The notes beneath the pieces were generated by a model, which made no database searches, was not told the DNA's origin, and saw only the letters and a list, made by a program, of their open reading frames with translations. Positions 11,789 through 64,000 of a stretch of DNA of 64,000 nucleotides are shown one piece after another (position 1 is the stretch's first letter; every line of letters begins with the position of its first letter). Position numbers and translations under genes: made by a program. Source of the stretch: Prosapia bicincta (lineage: Eukaryota; Arthropoda; Insecta; Hemiptera; Cercopidae); assembly GCA_036971475.1 (NCBI GenBank), contig JBAIZL010000006.1, positions 140,338,143-140,402,142 on the forward strand, written 5' to 3'.

Positions 11789-13659
11789 GTTAAGGAAAGT
11801 ACATAAAATTATGAGGTTAATTATAGATAATCTGAGAAGACTAAAACTTATGAGTATTATCGTTGTACCATTTCATCGCAATAGCGATCATGTCTGAGTA
11901 GCTGCTCAAATAAGAAATTAGGATAAATGAGGCATTTCTCTAGAATCAAGGCTTGGATTTCAATAGTTTATATAGAAGGGTATCTATCAAACATAAGGAT
12001 AGAAGATCCACACCCCCTAGACAAAAGAATTTTTATGCAATGGATACTACTCAATGTTAAAGTTCTGAGGAATGAAGCTGTCCATGAATGACCAAAACAA
12101 ATGTATTACATGGCTCTAAACAACAGGAGTAGCAGATGTTAATAAACTGCTAACAGTTATTAACTGTTAAAGAATTTAACTTAAAGAATTTAGTCAAATA
12201 TTTGTGTGCCACAAATATTTACTATAAGTCTGTAGATTACCAAGAAGCTGTGCCTGCTGATGTCTCAGAATCGCTAAAACTAAAGTTATCAAAATAATTA
12301 AACTCTTTTTTATAAGAGAAGAAACATACTGTATGGCAGTAAACATTTTTCAAGGAAAAACTTTTTTTTAATTTACAAAAAATACACAAAGCGTTTTAAT
12401 TTTTTTTTTTTAGGTTCAATAATTACTTTACAAATAACAAATGTTTTGACAACTTTACACAAGTGTTCAGAAATACTATATTATTGCAAATTTATCCAGA
12501 AACTCTCAAAAATACATATTTTTTAGTGTTTTAACTGAAAGATTTATTGCTTCCTACTTGTAACAGTTTTACATGCCTTTGTAAAATGTCAAGACACATT
12601 TCAGGCCTTGCTTTTGTGGAGAAGCTGAATATGTTAATGTTTGTGTTGTTCTATCTCTGGACACAGAAATATAATAAAAATGCTTAAACAGCAAAAAAGA
12701 CTGATGAAAATATGTTTGATGCAAGAATGCTGATGCACCTTGCACACAATGTGTTAAGGGTGCACATTTGTGCTAGTAATAAAGTTTATAGTTATCACAA
12801 TGATTCTGATATTGATATTTCTAATATTAGTGAAAATTTGCTTCCTAAACTTTGTAAAATAAAGGCAGTGGAAAGGGGTGGCAACCTCCGGCGTCCATTT
12901 GTAACTACTAGAGTAATTAAATAGAACTGTAGCCAGGTAGAAAAACCGATCTATTAACCCTGTGGCACCCAAAGGGTTAATTTACATACTGAGCTACACT
13001 GTATGTACAGTGAGACGTAGGTCACTTTGATTCTCAAAGCCACAGTACAAGTGATCAGTTAAGAAGGCATCAATTATACTACTATTGTAAACATTACAAA
13101 TGCACATTTTATAAATAGTAAACTTGTTTTTGTAACCAATCATTTTATTTAAATAACCTAGCAGTAATGAATGTTTTTGCTTCTTTACCTTTTAACTACA
13201 TTTAGAATGTAATATAGTAGCTTTTTTTAAAAAATAAATAACTAATAAGTATGAAAACTTTGCAATAAAATAATATTAAAATAAAAATAGGAAATGATAA
13301 ACAGTAAGAAAAACACAAAGTTTTTTTTTTAGAATGAATTCGAAATGTTGCTTCAGCATCTAAAAGTATTATACACTACAGTTAATTTCTAAATATATAT
13401 TCTTTGTCACAATAGAAAACAAGAAACAGCGATCAAATCTCTTATTATAAAAATTATTTCCCATTCAATTTATACAAAAAAGTTTTACAAATGGAAAAAA
13501 TATTTTTAAAATAAAGAACACAAATTATAAGTTAAAGAGGATTCGACTGTGACACACAGAAAGTCACCTGTCACCTGACCAAATAGACAATGGCTCATAC
13601 GCTGCCACCAAATCACAAGAATATCACAGTCTTTAGTCCCGATCAGGTGACCCCAAATG
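11789..13659 (-). other. Plexin 3' untranslated region and downstream flank
   Basis: Lies directly after the plexin stop on the minus strand. Several AATAAA hexamers occur on that strand (for example near 13144-13149), but the sequence is too AT-rich to choose the poly(A) site. An open frame at 12712-12924 has no recognisable motif. Confidence 0.4.
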
Positions 13660-61665
<48,006 letters not shown>

Positions 61666-64000
61666 CTAAACAAACATAATTTTGTATTTTACCTTTTAAA
61701 TCCTGTAGACAAATTTTTTTAAAAATTACTTTGGTAAGGAATTTTATGATTGAAATAAATCCTTTTTTGGTATGAATGAAAAAATTTAAAAGGTACAGCT
61801 CACTTCTCAGTCTATGTGCTAGTTATCACTACAGACTAATTGACATACACTTCTAAAATATTATAAATGTTTTAGTGTGCTGGCATGTCACCAGAGTCAA
61901 TCTTGTATAGTAATGTCTCAACGAGACTTTATTACATGAATACAATTTTTTAAAAATTACCCAGTGTGTTGTTATTAAAAATCTTTCTTAAGATAAAAAC
62001 TGATTTGGAAATATAGTTTCATTTATTTCAATCTTAAAATAATAATTTTGTGAATATAATACCATAATTTCTTTAGTATATTTCTTTCTTTGATACATAT
62101 TTTACATTGAATTTGATCAAACGGTTTACCAAGATTTTTCATATTTAATGGATTAATCATCTTGTGTATATTTTACTTAGGCGTCATAATATTTATACAC
62201 TTTTGAAGTTCAAACTCAGATTGAAGTCACTGTTGATTTACCATTCATAGCTTCTAGTCTTTTGATGAGACCAATCAATAATTGTGGTAAAAATGTAATT
62301 TTTCAAGATTATTTTTCAAAAATTAATAAATATTCATAAAATAATTCATAAACATCAAAATTGCACAAATTACAACATAACAATAAAAAGACAATTATCT
62401 ACAAAGATTAAACCAGATACAAAATCTTAATGCAGATCTTCTAACACAGCACATCAGAAAATTGCAAATGAATTGTGAAACCTAATTTTCAGTTCAGTTG
62501 TAACATTATGATATTTGCTGTGTTAACAAAATTAACATAAAGATTTTGTAACTGATTTAACCTTTATAAATAAGGTATTGTTTTTAACTACTATAGCGAA
62601 TGTGTTAAAAGATAATGCTAGGCAGTAATATTTCACTATTTACTGCCTGTGATAGTAAAAGCCAAAAGGTATTTTTAAAAATTTTAAAGTTGTCTAAAAA
62701 GGATTCTTTAAAAATTTTATTTTCAGAACTAAACTGAAAATAAAAAGGCAACTACTCCAGTAACTATCTTGCTAGACTGTTTACAACAAAGCAATTTTGA
62801 TTGGATTTTTGAAATGTTAAAGAAAGTATATGAAAATGGTGAGATGATAAAACCAGCAGTGTACAAGTGCTTATGTGAAAGATGATCTTCAAGGTGTTTT
62901 TATGCTATAAGGTTGTAATTCCATATGAGTTTATTTTTTAACACCAAACTGTAAAACAGATCTTTACATAGAATATGTACAAGATGCATCAGATACAAAC
63001 AACTTAAAGAAATAGGCACAAAACGATCTTTTTGTTGAATGGTATTGCACCAGCAGTAGACTTGCTAGTTGTAAAGAGATACTTTGCCACTCAGTTTGGC
63101 TATTCTCCAGACATAACATCAGCAGATTTTAACCAGTTTCCATTGCTGAAAATGAAACTAAAGGAACGTTGTTTGATGCAAAGGAGGTAAAGGAAAGTGC
63201 ATCGAAGCTTTAACGACAGTATTCACAAGTCTTTTGAATAATTAGTTATATGAATGATAGAGGTAATGTATCAATGCAGTACACTGAAATAAAATGGAAT
63301 AAAATACTGAACATATTTTCCAAAAACTGTTGTAATCAATTTTGGGTACTTTTTTTCACTTACTTGAACAGTCACAGACTCATAAGGGAGATGTCGACAA
63401 TTTCCAAAAACCAACAGAAGAAAAATTGAGCATTGATATTTTACAAAACAAAACTGAACTATTAATGACGTTTTAAATTCAGTGAAATGTGCAAGATTCA
63501 AATAAGACAGTTAAAATTATAAAATCTGATAATGCGATTGAACAACAGCTGTTGCAACAGAAATTAGAGTAGTTAATTCTAATTAACTGAAAGAAATCTC
63601 TCGTAAAACATGTTGTTTCTAGAGACATATTGCTATGTACTGTTTCTAATAGGTTAGTTTCTACTTTGTATATATTTTGCTTTTTGGAATTTTAAAACTC
63701 TTGTAAAAATGAAGTTATGTTTAAAATGTACAATACATTATACACTTTTGTACCATTTATTCAAAATAGCCTATACAAATTGTTTCTCATATTACAACAT
63801 TATAAATCTAGACACTACTGTGTACCAACAACTGTCATTTTAATCCACCAATCATTTGACACTAACTAATCAAAACAAAATAATTTTAATATTTAGTTGG
63901 TCATGGGTACTTTGTGTTGATATAACACCTATGTAAAATTTGTTTAATTATCAAGATGGCTGCTCAGTTATATTTTTAAAGTTCTTGTATGTTTCTTGAT
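61666..64000 (-). other. Start of the next plexin intron upstream
   Basis: Begins at the acceptor of exon a. I looked for the exon with the transmembrane helix and basic juxtamembrane stretch and did not find it. It contains a decayed mariner at 62.75-63.28 kb; the rest shows nothing recognisable. Confidence 0.7.
62750..63280 (+). pseudogene. Decayed mariner transposase
   Basis: FEMLKKVYENGEMIKPAVYK matches the mariner N-terminal helix-turn-helix stretch (REMLxxVYGDxAMxxxAVYKW). Near 63105, SPDITSADFNQFPLLKMKLK retains the third catalytic motif. Then LFDAKEVKESASKL follows in another frame. The middle is deleted and stops are frequent. It is a different mariner lineage from the copies at 17.4 and 27.6 kb. 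Confidence 0.75.

Noticed and set aside
12712..12924. 70-codon plus-strand frame
   Set aside because: No motif or homolog recognised, opposite to the plexin 3' flank; probably chance.

Overview
This is a piece of an animal nuclear genome. It is AT-rich, has GT-AG introns of 1 to 17 kb, and is packed with eukaryotic transposons and tandem repeats. The one host gene is a plexin with B-type sequence. The element mix (mariner, Tigger/pogo, piggyBac, Harbinger, Penelope-like) fits an arthropod, probably an insect; I cannot name the species.

Host gene. The minus strand carries the intracellular part of a plexin in eight exons plus one apparent cassette exon, from 61665 down to a stop codon at 13660. 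I reassembled the exons by hand. Every junction is GT-AG and the codon phases agree across all of them. The exons cover most of the cytoplasmic GAP domain, including both arginine motifs, the inserted Rho-GTPase-binding domain and the C-terminus. The ectodomain and transmembrane exons lie beyond the right edge. A 60-nt in-frame exon at 47243-47302 sits at the junction of the GAP segment and the Rho-binding domain and looks alternative.

Layout. 1-13.6 kb: downstream flank with a short tandem repeat, a pogo-type element, a Tigger deletion derivative (5.1-6.3 kb), and a piggyBac (8.7-11.5 kb) inserted in the arm of a palindromic element. 13.7-30 kb: plexin 3' exons, with introns holding a pogo-type MITE, a second Tigger derivative, a deleted mariner, a Harbinger remnant, a Penelope-like remnant, a nearly intact mariner (27.6-28.9 kb) and a 65-bp minisatellite. 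30-47 kb: the largest intron, with an 8.07-kb array of 65 copies of a 124-bp satellite, two more Tigger derivatives, a pogo/Tigger remnant and a deleted mariner. 47-64 kb: a DD41D mariner-like element holding a Penelope-like element, a 27-bp minisatellite, mariner and LINE remnants, a pogo-type element holding a piggyBac that itself holds a pure 1.4-kb CA tract, another Tigger relic, and the first plexin exons of the window.

No operon-like or defence-like gene system is visible. The most interesting items are the plexin cassette exon, the satellite with its 16-unit segmental duplication, the stacked insertions, and a mariner with perfect 27-bp ends and only one stop codon.
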